This document shows positions 8,808 to 16,798 of a stretch of 64,000 nucleotides of DNA, piece after piece. This stretch comes from Bacteroidota bacterium (GTDB taxonomy: Bacteria > Bacteroidota > Bacteroidia > Bacteroidales > FEN-979). A program made the position numbers and the translations under genes. The stretch is from the NCBI GenBank assembly GCA_026391835.1, contig JAPLDF010000047.1, positions 35,181 through 99,180 of the forward strand, in the 5' to 3' direction. The notes beneath the pieces are model-generated. The model saw only the letters and a program-made list of their open reading frames with translations, searched no databases and was not told where the DNA came from. The first letter of the stretch is position 1, and the number at the start of each line of letters is the position of its first letter.

Positions 8808-10040
8808 TTAAGGGATAACTACGGGGAAATCGTAGCGGAAGTCTTCACAGTCGGGCTTGCCAAGAATATTGGTCAGAAAATCCCTGTAGGCATCGGTGAA
8901 TGCAAACTTGCTGATGTCGTAGTAATCATCCGATAAAGGCTTGTTCCCGACAGCTCCCATATCGATCGAAGTCGTATTGAACTCCTCCAGTTCCACATTG
9001 GGAACAATCCGCTTCATCACGGGCATCTGGCCATACTCTTCGCGGAGCAGCAAATCGACAACTTTATCGGCCAGGGTTGAGGTCAGCCTGCGGTCGTAAT
9101 GGCGGCAGTGTCCCGAACGCGGGTAATAGCCGGAGATCTGTGCACGGGCTTCAACACCCAGGCGGCTGCTGATTTCCGAGGCAATGATCCCGCTTACGCC
9201 GCCAAACCTGGGATGACCGTACTCATCCAGCTCAGAACTGGCATACACCACATCCACCTTGCCGGTTTTTTCGTCAAACCAGCGGGTACCTTCCGAAACC
9301 GGGATCACCAGGCATCGCTTTTTTGAATGCATGTAAGCCTCCTTGACCGTTTCGAAAAAGACCTCCTTGCGCTCTTTGGTGATCTCAAACTCAGGAATAA
9401 GCCCGAGCGAAGCGCCGCCGAAGATGGCAGTCCCGGTGAGCCAGCCGGCATCACGCCCCATCACCTCCATAACCAGGATGCGGGAATGAGATTCGGCCGT
9501 CGTTTTGAGGTTTGCCGTGAATTCCATCATCGACTGTGCTGCCGACGGAAACCCGGGGCACATCACTGCCTCAATGTCTTTACCGTTATAGTGGTGAATG
9601 GTCCTTGTCCGGAGATCATTGTCGATGGTCTTGGGGAACCCGATCACCGGGATGCCTTCGGTTTCAAACAAACGCTTGGCGGCGCCGTTGGTGTCGTCGC
9701 CCCCGATGGTAACCAGCACATCGATCTTATACCGTTCAAAATTGCGCAGCACCTGTGGCACGCGGCTTTCAGGGTTCTTTTTGGAGGGAAACGGGTTGGT
9801 GCGGCTTGAGCGAAGCGCAGTACCTCCATAATATCCGTCGTAGGGCTGGTGGGTCAGGTCGACCACATCACCATCGCCAAGGAGGCCTTTCCATCCCTGG
9901 AGGATGCCGTAAACTTTAAATCCCAGCAGGGAAGCGCGGTTCCTGATGGCTTCAATGCTTGAATTGATGGCTGGCGTATCGCCCCCGCCGGATAAGATCG
10001 CCAGTGTTTTTCCCTGGAATAGTTTGTGCTCGTATTTCAT
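8808..10040 (-). CDS. 6-phosphofructokinase, probably pyrophosphate-dependent
   Basis: 410 residues. It phosphorylates fructose-6-phosphate to the 1,6-bisphosphate. Visible motifs: LAILSGGGDTPAINSS at residues 12-27, VTIGGDDTNGAAKRL near 114, PKTIDNDL near 138 and MEVMGRDAGWLTG near 194. ATP-dependent PFKs usually carry GGDGS and PGTIDND. The aspartate in GGDD and the lysine in PKTIDND are the established markers of PPi-dependent enzymes, so I infer PPi as phosphoryl donor and a potentially reversible reaction. The length is larger than the roughly 320-aa ATP enzyme of E. coli. It is convergent with aspartate kinase, and its TAAATTTG promoter is back to back with that of the RND gene. Confidence 0.9.
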   Translation of the reverse strand: MKYEHKLFQGKTLAILSGGGDTPAINSSIEAIRNRASLLGFKVYGILQGWKGLLGDGDVVDLTHQPYDGYYGGTALRSSRTNPFPSKKNPESRVPQVLRNFERYKIDVLVTIGGDDTNGAAKRLFETEGIPVIGFPKTIDNDLRTRTIHHYNGKDIEAVMCPGFPSAAQSMMEFTANLKTTAESHSRILVMEVMGRDAGWLTGTAIFGGASLGLIPEFEITKERKEVFFETVKEAYMHSKKRCLVIPVSEGTRWFDEKTGKVDVVYASSELDEYGHPRFGGVSGIIASEISSRLGVEARAQISGYYPRSGHCRHYDRRLTSTLADKVVDLLLREEYGQMPVMKRIVPNVELEEFNTTSIDMGAVGNKPLSDDYYDISKFAFTDAYRDFLTNILGKPDCEDFRYDFPVVIP

Positions 10041-10062
10041 GCTGTTTTTTGCTTTGAGGGTG

Positions 10063-10070
10063 CAAATTTA
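10063..10070 (-). promoter_or_regulatory. -7 promoter box TAAATTTG (phosphofructokinase)
   Basis: TAnnTTTG match 22 nt before the ATG at 10040, in the 77-bp divergent gap. Confidence 0.6.
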
Positions 10071-10091
10071 CGTTTTTTCATCAGGTTTTCG

Positions 10092-10099
10092 TACTTTTG
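10092..10099 (+). promoter_or_regulatory. -7 promoter box TACTTTTG (RND exporter)
   Basis: TAnnTTTG match 18 nt before the GTG at 10118. Confidence 0.6.
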
Positions 10100-10117
10100 C
10101 GCGCTAATTGAATTTTT

Positions 10118-12508
10118 GTGTGGAATTTTCTGGTTAAGACCATCTTAAGGAACAGAATCGCTATTTTGATAGTGATCGGGCTAATGACTGCCTTCATGGG
10201 TTACAAGGCAACACAGGTGAGGATACAATATGAAAGTGCCAGCATTCTGCCGGACAAAGACTCCACAAACATCGCTTACCAGCAGTTCATCAAGCAATTC
10301 GGGCAGGACGGCACAGTCATGTTCATCGGGCTGGTGGATAAAAATTTTTTCCAGCTTTCCCATTTTAATGCGATCTATGACCTCACGGATTCACTGAAAA
10401 AGATCAGGGGTGTTGGCGAGATCGTTTCGGTGACCAGGTTGTTCAACCTGGTGAAAAATGATTCACTGAAGAGGTTTGTGTTCATCCCCATCTCCCCCCG
10501 TAAACCTGTCAGTCAGCAGGCGCTCGACTCGATCAGGAACCTGATCTATAATTTGCCGTTCTATGATGAACTGGTCTACAACAAAGCCACTTCGGCCTAC
10601 CTGATGGCCCTGACGCTTGACAAAAAAACCATTGACTCCAAAGACCGGGACCGGCTGATCCGTGAAATAAAGACCACCATGGAGCGGTTTTCGGAAACAT
10701 CGAAGGTGGAAGTTCATTTTTCCGGACTTCCCTACATCCGCACACTGGTTGCCGCCAAACTACAGAACGAACTCAAACTTTTCATCTTCCTCGCGCTGCT
10801 GGTAAGCGCCCTGTTCCTCCTTATCTTTTTCAGGTCGGCCAAAGCGGTTATTTTCCCGGTGGTGATCATGCTCATCAGTGTTCTGTGGGCACTTGGCCTG
10901 ATGGCGCTTTTCGGGTATAAAATCACCATGCTCACCTCCATCATACCGCCCCTGGTCATTGTCATCGCGGTAGAAAACTGCATCTTTATCCTGAATAAAT
11001 ACCACTACGAATACAACATTCATGGCAACCAGGCAAAGGCACTGACCCGTGTCATTCAACGCATCGGGGCAGCAAACCTGCTTACCAATGCCGCCACTGC
11101 CGCCGGTTTTGCTGCCTTCACCATCACCAACAACAAACTGCTGGTCGAGTTCGGGCTCATCGCCTCACTCAGCATCATGGTAATTTATGTGCTTTCGCTC
11201 ACCCTGGTTCCCATCTTCTTCAGCTTCCTGCCACCGCCAAAAGAGAGGCACACGAAACACATGGAGGACAGCCTTGCCAAGTCGCTGATTGACAAAGCTG
11301 TGTACTGGGTGACCAATTACCGCAAACCCATCTATATCGCCATGGGCGTTTGCATTGTGATAGGGGTGGCCGGCGCGCTGCGGCTGAAAACAAGCGGGAC
11401 GATTGTCGATGACATTTCCAAACGGGATCCGATTTACACAGACATGATGTTCTTTGAAAAGAATTTCAAAGGGATCATGCCACTGGAAATCGTCGTCAAC
11501 ACCAAAAAGAAAAAGGGGGTGCTCAACCTTGCCACCCTGAAAAAGATCGACCGTTTGCAGGACAGTCTGAAAACCTACAGGGAGTTGTCGAAACCCTTGT
11601 CAATCGTTGAGGTTATCAAGACCGCCAAGCAGGCATTTTATGCCGGCGATCCCCAGCAATACAACCTGCCAAACTCAAATGAACTGACTTTTATGGCCGG
11701 GTACATTCCGACCTTAAAATCCAAGAAACGGTCCATTCTTGATAATTTTATCGACTCCACCTACCAGGTTACCAGGATCAGTGTCCAGATGGCCAATGTG
11801 GGCACGGTAAAGATCGACAGCATCCAGAAAAGCCTCAAGCCAACCATCGATTCCATCTTCAATCCTGCAAAATTCGATGTGACCATCACCGGAACAAGCG
11901 TGGTATTTTTAAAAGGGACCAACTTCCTGATCAAGAACCTGTGGGAGAGCATTGCCCTCGCCGTGGTGATCATCGCCCTGCTGCTCGCATTCCTGTTTAC
12001 TTCCTGGCGCATGATCCTGATTTCGCTGATCCCCAATTTAATTCCGCAACTCATGACTGCCGCCCTGATGGGTTTTACAGGCATCCCGATCAAACCTTCC
12101 ACCATCCTGATCTTCAGCATTGCCCTGGGGATTTCAGTTGACAACTCGATCCAGTTCCTGTCGCGCTACCGGTTGCAACTGAAACACACCGGCCACGATA
12201 TCCCGTCGTCAGTCATCTCAGCCCTGAAGGAAACAGGTTACAGTATGATCTACTCCTCCACCGTCCTCTTTTTTGGTTTCGGTATTTTCATGCTCTCGAC
12301 ATTTGGCGGCACCCAGGCCCTTGGATTCCTGATTTCGTTCACCCTGCTCGTAGCCGGCCTGCTCAACATGTTCGTTTTGCCTTCAATGCTCCTGACACTT
12401 GATAACTGGAGCACGACCAAAGCCTTTGAAGAGCCCCTGGTAGACCTGTTCGACGATCCTGCCGATCTTGATCTGCCGGATACGGATCTTGAAAACCACG
12501 GAAAATAG
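10118..12508 (+). CDS. RND/MMPL-family transporter
   Basis: 796 residues from a GTG start (MWNFLVKTILRNRIAILIVIG). The layout is that of MMPL/SSD-type RND permeases: one N-terminal membrane helix (about 12-30), a periplasmic domain, a block of about five helices (about 220-370, LFIFLALLVSALFLLIFF onwards), then a repeat of the same plan with a second periplasmic loop and a C-terminal helix block (about 605-770). The family exports lipids, hopanoids or drugs using proton motive force. No membrane-fusion protein or outer-membrane channel gene is beside it, so the substrate cannot be assigned. The C-terminal tail is acidic (DLFDDPADLDLPDTDLE). It is followed by rmlA after 69 nt. Confidence 0.88.
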   Translation: MWNFLVKTILRNRIAILIVIGLMTAFMGYKATQVRIQYESASILPDKDSTNIAYQQFIKQFGQDGTVMFIGLVDKNFFQLSHFNAIYDLTDSLKKIRGVGEIVSVTRLFNLVKNDSLKRFVFIPISPRKPVSQQALDSIRNLIYNLPFYDELVYNKATSAYLMALTLDKKTIDSKDRDRLIREIKTTMERFSETSKVEVHFSGLPYIRTLVAAKLQNELKLFIFLALLVSALFLLIFFRSAKAVIFPVVIMLISVLWALGLMALFGYKITMLTSIIPPLVIVIAVENCIFILNKYHYEYNIHGNQAKALTRVIQRIGAANLLTNAATAAGFAAFTITNNKLLVEFGLIASLSIMVIYVLSLTLVPIFFSFLPPPKERHTKHMEDSLAKSLIDKAVYWVTNYRKPIYIAMGVCIVIGVAGALRLKTSGTIVDDISKRDPIYTDMMFFEKNFKGIMPLEIVVNTKKKKGVLNLATLKKIDRLQDSLKTYRELSKPLSIVEVIKTAKQAFYAGDPQQYNLPNSNELTFMAGYIPTLKSKKRSILDNFIDSTYQVTRISVQMANVGTVKIDSIQKSLKPTIDSIFNPAKFDVTITGTSVVFLKGTNFLIKNLWESIALAVVIIALLLAFLFTSWRMILISLIPNLIPQLMTAALMGFTGIPIKPSTILIFSIALGISVDNSIQFLSRYRLQLKHTGHDIPSSVISALKETGYSMIYSSTVLFFGFGIFMLSTFGGTQALGFLISFTLLVAGLLNMFVLPSMLLTLDNWSTTKAFEEPLVDLFDDPADLDLPDTDLENHGK

Positions 12509-12577
12509 CCTGAATTTTAACGTTACGATGATTGAGATTGTTTATTAACTTTACCGGTCCATTTTAATACCTGTAGC

Positions 12578-13438
12578 ATGAAAGGAATCGTATTGGCCGG
12601 AGGCTCCGGTACCCGTCTGCACCCGCTGACACTGGCCGTCAGCAAACAAATGATGCCGATTTACGACAAGCCCATGATCTATTACCCGCTGTCGGTGCTT
12701 ATGATGGCAGGTATCAACGAGATCCTCATCATTTCGACACCGCACGACCTCCCCCATTTCAAACTGCTCCTTGGAGACGGGAAATCACTGGGTTGTTCGT
12801 TCTCCTATGCAGAACAGGCCGTCCCGAACGGGCTGGCACAGGCATTTGTGATCGGGGAGTCGTTTATTGGCAAGGATAAGGTGGCCCTGGTGCTGGGCGA
12901 TAACATTTTCTTCGGCAACGGGCTTTCCCAGATCGTTCATGAAAACAATGATCCTGACGGCGGGGTTGTGTTTGCCTACCATGTGCATGATCCTGAGCGA
13001 TACGGCGTTGTTGAATTCGATGACAATTACAATGCCCTCTCCATAGAGGAAAAGCCCATGAAACCAAAATCAAATTATGCGGTTCCGGGATTGTACTTTT
13101 ACGACAACACCGTTATCGAAATTGCCAGGAATATGAAGCCAAGTGCCCGTGGTGAATATGAAATCACCGATGTAAACCGCTGGTACCTGGAGCAGGGCAA
13201 GTTGAAAGTCGGGGTGTTGAGCCGTGGCATTGCCTGGCTTGACACTGGCACGTTTGAGTCACTCTTACAGGCTTCGCAATTTGTAGAGGTCGTTCAGAAC
13301 CGCCAGGGGCTTAAAATCGGTTGCATTGAAGAAATAGCATACCGCATGAAATTTATCGACCGTGAACAGCTGATCCAGGTAGCCCAGCCCCTGCTGAAAA
13401 GCGGGTACGGACAATATCTTATCAATCTTAACGATTAG
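12578..13438 (+). CDS. rmlA: Glucose-1-phosphate thymidylyltransferase (RmlA/RfbA)
   Basis: 286 residues, full length. It makes dTDP-glucose from glucose-1-phosphate and dTTP, the entry to dTDP-rhamnose and other deoxy and amino sugars. [20 protein letters not shown] at residues 8-27 is the nucleotidyltransferase signature, followed by [15 protein letters not shown] and VLGDNIFFG. The rest of the dTDP-rhamnose pathway is not adjacent. The product could feed the WecE/RffA-like aminotransferase encoded about 32 kb away. Upstream there is only an imperfect promoter box, TAACTTTA at 12546-12553. A long heptamer array begins three bases after the stop codon. Confidence 0.95.
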   Translation: MKGIVLAGGSGTRLHPLTLAVSKQMMPIYDKPMIYYPLSVLMMAGINEILIISTPHDLPHFKLLLGDGKSLGCSFSYAEQAVPNGLAQAFVIGESFIGKDKVALVLGDNIFFGNGLSQIVHENNDPDGGVVFAYHVHDPERYGVVEFDDNYNALSIEEKPMKPKSNYAVPGLYFYDNTVIEIARNMKPSARGEYEITDVNRWYLEQGKLKVGVLSRGIAWLDTGTFESLLQASQFVEVVQNRQGLKIGCIEEIAYRMKFIDREQLIQVAQPLLKSGYGQYLINLND

Positions 13439-13440
13439 AA

Positions 13441-13538
13441 GTGTTAAGTGTTAAGTGTTAAGTGTTAAGATTTAAGTGTTAAGATTTAAGTGTTAAGATT
13501 TAAGTGTTAAGATTTAAGTGTTAAGATTTAAGTGTTAA
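13441..13538. repeat. Composite heptamer array: GTGTTAA x4, then GATTTAA-GTGTTAA x5
   Basis: Fourteen contiguous 7-bp units with no interruption. The last ten alternate GATTTAA and GTGTTAA, so a 14-bp unit has itself been amplified. It lies in the gap between rmlA and the polyprenyl synthase. Confidence 0.95.
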
Positions 13539-13548
13539 GTATTGATAG

Positions 13549-13616
13549 TTTACCCGTTTACCTGTTCACCCGTTTACCTGTTTACCTGTTTACCCGTTCA
13601 CTAGTTAACCTGTTTT
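13549..13616. repeat. Octamer array of GTTTACCC/GTTTACCT type
   Basis: About eight degenerate 8-bp units (GTTTACCC, GTTTACCT, GTTCACCC) directly after the heptamer array, ending just before the polyprenyl synthase start. No promoter box is recognisable in the gap. Confidence 0.8.
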
Positions 13617-13625
13617 CCAGTTCCT

Positions 13626-14600
13626 ATGCATTCCCTGAAATCTCTCCATCAACGGATCCGTGAAGCATTTTCCGACACGCGATTTACCCATGAACCGTTA
13701 CAGCTTTACCAGCCCATCTCCTACACGCTCGACCTGGGAGGCAAAAGGCTGCGCCCGGTGCTGGTGCTGATGTCGTGTGACATCTTTGGGGGAGATATTG
13801 AAAAGGCAGTTTATCCTGCCATGGGGGTGGAGATCTTTCACAATTTCACTCTGCTGCACGACGACATCATGGACAATGCTCCTCTGCGTCGCGGAAATGC
13901 AACAGTACACCAGAAATGGGACACAAATACCGCCATTCTTTCGGGGGATACCATGTTTGTGATCGCTTACGAGCATGTGGCAAAAACCGATCCGGCCATG
14001 CTGCCCCAGGTGCTCGACCTGTTCAATGATACCGCCCGCAAGGTTTGTGAAGGACAACAGTACGACATGACCTTTGAAACGCAGGACAACATCACCATTC
14101 CCGATTACATGCAGATGATCCGGCTGAAGACAGCGGTACTGATTGCCTGCAGCCTTAAACTGGGCGCGATTCTCGCCAATACCGGCCAGGCAAAGGCTGA
14201 AAAAATTTATGATCTTGGCATTGAACTCGGGCTGGCGTTCCAACTCCAGGATGATTTCCTGGACGCATTCGGCGACACCGCCAAGTTTGGAAAAGCAATC
14301 GGGGGCGACATCGCAACAAATAAAAAGACCTTCCTGTTCATCAAAGCCTTTGAGCTCGCGAAAGGTGACACACTGGCCAACCTTTCCAATTTATTCGCCG
14401 GCAACGGGATCACCGGGCCTGAAAAAACCGAAGGGGTGCTGGAAATCTACAGGGAACTGAAAATCGACGAGCTCACCCGCATTGAAATTGAATACCATCA
14501 CACCCGGGCAATGGAAATCCTGGAGTCATTTCACTTTGAACCGGCAAAGACCAGGGAAATGACCGACCTCATGCAGGAAATGCTCGGCCGTGAAAGATAA
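13626..14600 (+). CDS. Polyprenyl (all-trans) diphosphate synthase
   Basis: 324 residues. It condenses isopentenyl diphosphate with allylic diphosphates to make a linear isoprenoid chain, probably the quinone side chain. The first aspartate-rich motif is LLHDDIMDNAPLRRG near residue 78 and the second is FQLQDDFLDAFGD near 205; GGKRLRPVLVLMSCD near 38 completes the substrate site. The residues before the first DDxxD motif include no clear chain-length stop beyond FTL, so product length is not predicted here. The start is separated from rmlA only by repeat arrays. A short heptamer run follows the stop. Confidence 0.93.
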   Translation: MHSLKSLHQRIREAFSDTRFTHEPLQLYQPISYTLDLGGKRLRPVLVLMSCDIFGGDIEKAVYPAMGVEIFHNFTLLHDDIMDNAPLRRGNATVHQKWDTNTAILSGDTMFVIAYEHVAKTDPAMLPQVLDLFNDTARKVCEGQQYDMTFETQDNITIPDYMQMIRLKTAVLIACSLKLGAILANTGQAKAEKIYDLGIELGLAFQLQDDFLDAFGDTAKFGKAIGGDIATNKKTFLFIKAFELAKGDTLANLSNLFAGNGITGPEKTEGVLEIYRELKIDELTRIEIEYHHTRAMEILESFHFEPAKTREMTDLMQEMLGRER

Positions 14601-14627
14601 ATCGTAAATCGTCAATCGTAAATCGTA
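14599..14627. repeat. Heptamer run AATCGTA x4
   Basis: Four units of AATCGTA or AATCGTC overlapping the stop codon of the polyprenyl synthase and filling the short gap to the convergent ABC-F gene. Confidence 0.8.
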
Positions 14628-14631
14628 TCCC

Positions 14632-16575
14632 CTACCCCTCCATAATCTCCAGCTCATAATTAAGTTCCTCCCACCGCTTCATTTCCCGTTCAAGCGAAAC
14701 CTTAATATCCTCATATTCCTTGTAAAGGCTTCCATCCTGGATCTGTTTCTGGTGTTTTTCGGGCGAACCCAGCATACCTTCCTTCACCTTCATGCCGGCT
14801 TCAAGCCGTTCAATTTCCGACTCGCATTTGCTGATAAGGGTTTTCACTTTGCGGATATCCTTCTCGTTTTCCTTTCGTTTTTCCCAGTTGATCTTGTTTT
14901 TTGAAACCTGGTCGGCATCGGCGGCGGCGGCGGTGTTTCGCTGGGAGGACTCGAGCTCTCTCAGCGACTGCATCCTGCGCTGTTCAAGGAAATCATAAAT
15001 ATCGCCGATGTATTCTTTCATTACACCACGCCGGAACTCAAACACCCGGTTGGTTAGCCCCTGCAGGAAATCACGGTCATGCGAAACGATCAGCAGGGTG
15101 CCGTTATACTGAAGCAGCGCACTCTTCAGCACATCCTTGGAACGCATGTCGAGGTGGTTGGTCGGCTCATCGAGGATCAGAAGGTTTGCAGGTGTCAGGA
15201 GCAATTTCGCCAGTGAAAGCCGCGACTTCTCCCCTCCCGACAGCACTTTGACCTTCTTTTCAATATCATCGCCACTGAAGAGAAACCCACCCAGGATGCC
15301 CTTGATCCGTGTCCGGATATCTCCGATGGCAATATCATCAATGGTTTGAAATACAGTTTTTTCGGGGTCGAGGTAGTCACTTTGGTTTTGTGCATAGTAT
15401 CCAGTCACAATATTGTGCCCGTACTTAAGTTCTCCGGAGAAATCAACAAGCCCGGTAATAACCTTCGACAACGTTGTTTTGCCCTCCCCGTTCTTTCCGA
15501 CAAATGCGATCCGGTCATTCTTGATGACCGAAAAGTTGAGGTCGTTCAGCACCCGTTTTTGCGGGTAATCCTTGCAGAGTTTGATCGCTTCGAGGATGAT
15601 CTTCCCCGAATGCGGCGCAGGCGGAAAACGAAAACGGATACCCGACTCATCCACCATGTCTATCTCGACAAGGTCGATCTTGTCGAGGAGCTTGATGCGC
15701 GACTGCACCTGCTTGGCCTTGGTGGCTTTGGAACGGAACCGCTCCACAAAGCGCTCAATCTGCTTTATCTGCCGCTGCTGGTTGTTGTGTGTCGCAAGCT
15801 GGCTCTCCATGCGCTCTTCACGCATCAGCACGTATTCCGAATAATTCGCCTTATAATCGTAGATCTTGCCAAGGGATATCTCGATCGACCGTTTGGTTAC
15901 ATTGTCAAGAAATGCACGGTCATGGGAAACAAGGACAACCGCTCCTTTATAGTTTTCAAGAAACTCCTCCAGCCACTGGATCGAATCGATATCCAGGTGA
16001 TTTGTCGGCTCATCCAGTAAAATCACATCGTGCTGCTGGAGTAAAATTTTGGCAATTTCCACGCGCATCTGCCAGCCACTGCTGAAAGTTGCCATTTTCC
16101 TGCCAAACTCCTCACGCTCAAATCCGAGCCCCAGCAGCACCTTTTCGATGTTGACATGGATTCCCTGCCCGCCGATCAGATGATACCGGTCAAGGGCATC
16201 GGAATGCTTCCTGATCAGCTTGTGATAACTGTCCGACTCATAATCTTCACGCTCGCCAATCTGCTTTTCAAATTCATTGATCATTTTCTCAAGCTGAACC
16301 ACTTCGCTGAAGGCGTTCATGGTCTCTTCCATCACAGAACGGCCGCTTTGCGACTCCATCTCCTGCGGCAAATAGCCGACCGAATAGCCGTCGGGCAGGA
16401 TCACATCGCCTTCGTCGGCTTTTTGAAGCCCCTTGATGATTTTCAGCAAAGTCGATTTTCCTGCGCCGTTTTTTCCGACAAGGCCAATCCTGTCTTTGTC
16501 GTTGATGATGAATGAAACATGGTCGAACAGTGATTCGCCGCCAAACTGAATGGAAAGGTTGTTGATTGAGATCAT
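14632..16575 (-). CDS. ABC-F family ATPase
   Basis: 647 residues from the ATG at 16575, beginning MISINNLSIQFGGESLFD. Two ABC ATPase domains in one chain and no membrane segment, as in the ribosome-associated ABC-F proteins (Uup, YheS, YbiT, EttA types). Domain 1 has Walker A GLVGKNGAGKST, signature FSSGWQMR and Walker B LLDEPTNHLD; domain 2 has FVGKNGEGKTT, LSGGEKSRLSLAKLLL and LILDEPTNHLD. The charged linker between them (ERFVERFRSKATKAKQVQSR) is the P-site tRNA-interaction motif region, and a coiled coil ends the protein. It probably acts on stalled or special translation states; a resistance role cannot be excluded. A TTG at 16584 lies in the promoter box, so it is not the start. Confidence 0.92.
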   Translation of the reverse strand: MISINNLSIQFGGESLFDHVSFIINDKDRIGLVGKNGAGKSTLLKIIKGLQKADEGDVILPDGYSVGYLPQEMESQSGRSVMEETMNAFSEVVQLEKMINEFEKQIGEREDYESDSYHKLIRKHSDALDRYHLIGGQGIHVNIEKVLLGLGFEREEFGRKMATFSSGWQMRVEIAKILLQQHDVILLDEPTNHLDIDSIQWLEEFLENYKGAVVLVSHDRAFLDNVTKRSIEISLGKIYDYKANYSEYVLMREERMESQLATHNNQQRQIKQIERFVERFRSKATKAKQVQSRIKLLDKIDLVEIDMVDESGIRFRFPPAPHSGKIILEAIKLCKDYPQKRVLNDLNFSVIKNDRIAFVGKNGEGKTTLSKVITGLVDFSGELKYGHNIVTGYYAQNQSDYLDPEKTVFQTIDDIAIGDIRTRIKGILGGFLFSGDDIEKKVKVLSGGEKSRLSLAKLLLTPANLLILDEPTNHLDMRSKDVLKSALLQYNGTLLIVSHDRDFLQGLTNRVFEFRRGVMKEYIGDIYDFLEQRRMQSLRELESSQRNTAAAADADQVSKNKINWEKRKENEKDIRKVKTLISKCESEIERLEAGMKVKEGMLGSPEKHQKQIQDGSLYKEYEDIKVSLEREMKRWEELNYELEIMEG

Positions 16576-16581
16576 AGATTG

Positions 16582-16589
16582 CAAAGATA
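16582..16589 (-). promoter_or_regulatory. -7 promoter box TATCTTTG (ABC-F gene)
   Basis: TAnnTTTG match ending 6 nt before the ATG at 16575, predicting a leaderless or nearly leaderless transcript. Confidence 0.6.
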
Positions 16590-16607
16590 AGAATAGATGG
16601 TTGATAA

Positions 16608-16685
16608 ACTACCTCACCCTGACGCTCTCCTGAAGGAGAGGGAAACTCCCCTTCTCCTTCAGGAGAAGGGGCCGGGGGATGAGAT
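16608..16685. repeat. Dispersed palindromic repeat with two hairpins
   Basis: Hairpin 1 is CTCTCC-TGAA-GGAGAG (16625-16640). Hairpin 2 is CCCCTTCTCC-TTCA-GGAGAAGGGG (16648-16671). The flanks CCTCACCCTGA and GCCGGGGGATGAG are characteristic of a palindromic repeat found in many bacterial genomes. It lies between the ABC-F gene and the 3' flank of the first giant gene. Confidence 0.7.
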
Positions 16686-16707
16686 GATCCGGCGGGCCGG
16701 TAAAAGA

Positions 16708-16734
16708 AAAGGGCTGACCATCGGCCAGCCCTTT
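16708..16734 (-). terminator. Intrinsic terminator of the 2189-aa gene
   Basis: On the minus strand, AAAGGGCTG and CAGCCCTTT form a 9-bp stem followed by TTCTTTTA. It lies downstream of the first giant gene. A nearly identical hairpin follows the second giant gene. Confidence 0.7.
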
Positions 16735-16747
16735 CCAGGATATGTAT

Positions 16748-16789
16748 GGGCGGCTTCCAAGCCGCCCATCAGGCGGCTTCCAAGCCGCC
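16748..16789. repeat. Two GGCGGCTT hairpins after the 2189-aa gene
   Basis: GGGCGGCTT-CC-AAGCCGCCC (16748-16767) and GGCGGCTT-CC-AAGCCGCC (16772-16789) are tandem perfect hairpins just past the stop codon. Confidence 0.8.
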
Positions 16790-16798
16790 CGTACAGAA

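Noticed and set aside
13441..13616. CRISPR array
   Set aside because: Units are contiguous 7- and 8-mers without spacers, and there are no cas genes in the window.
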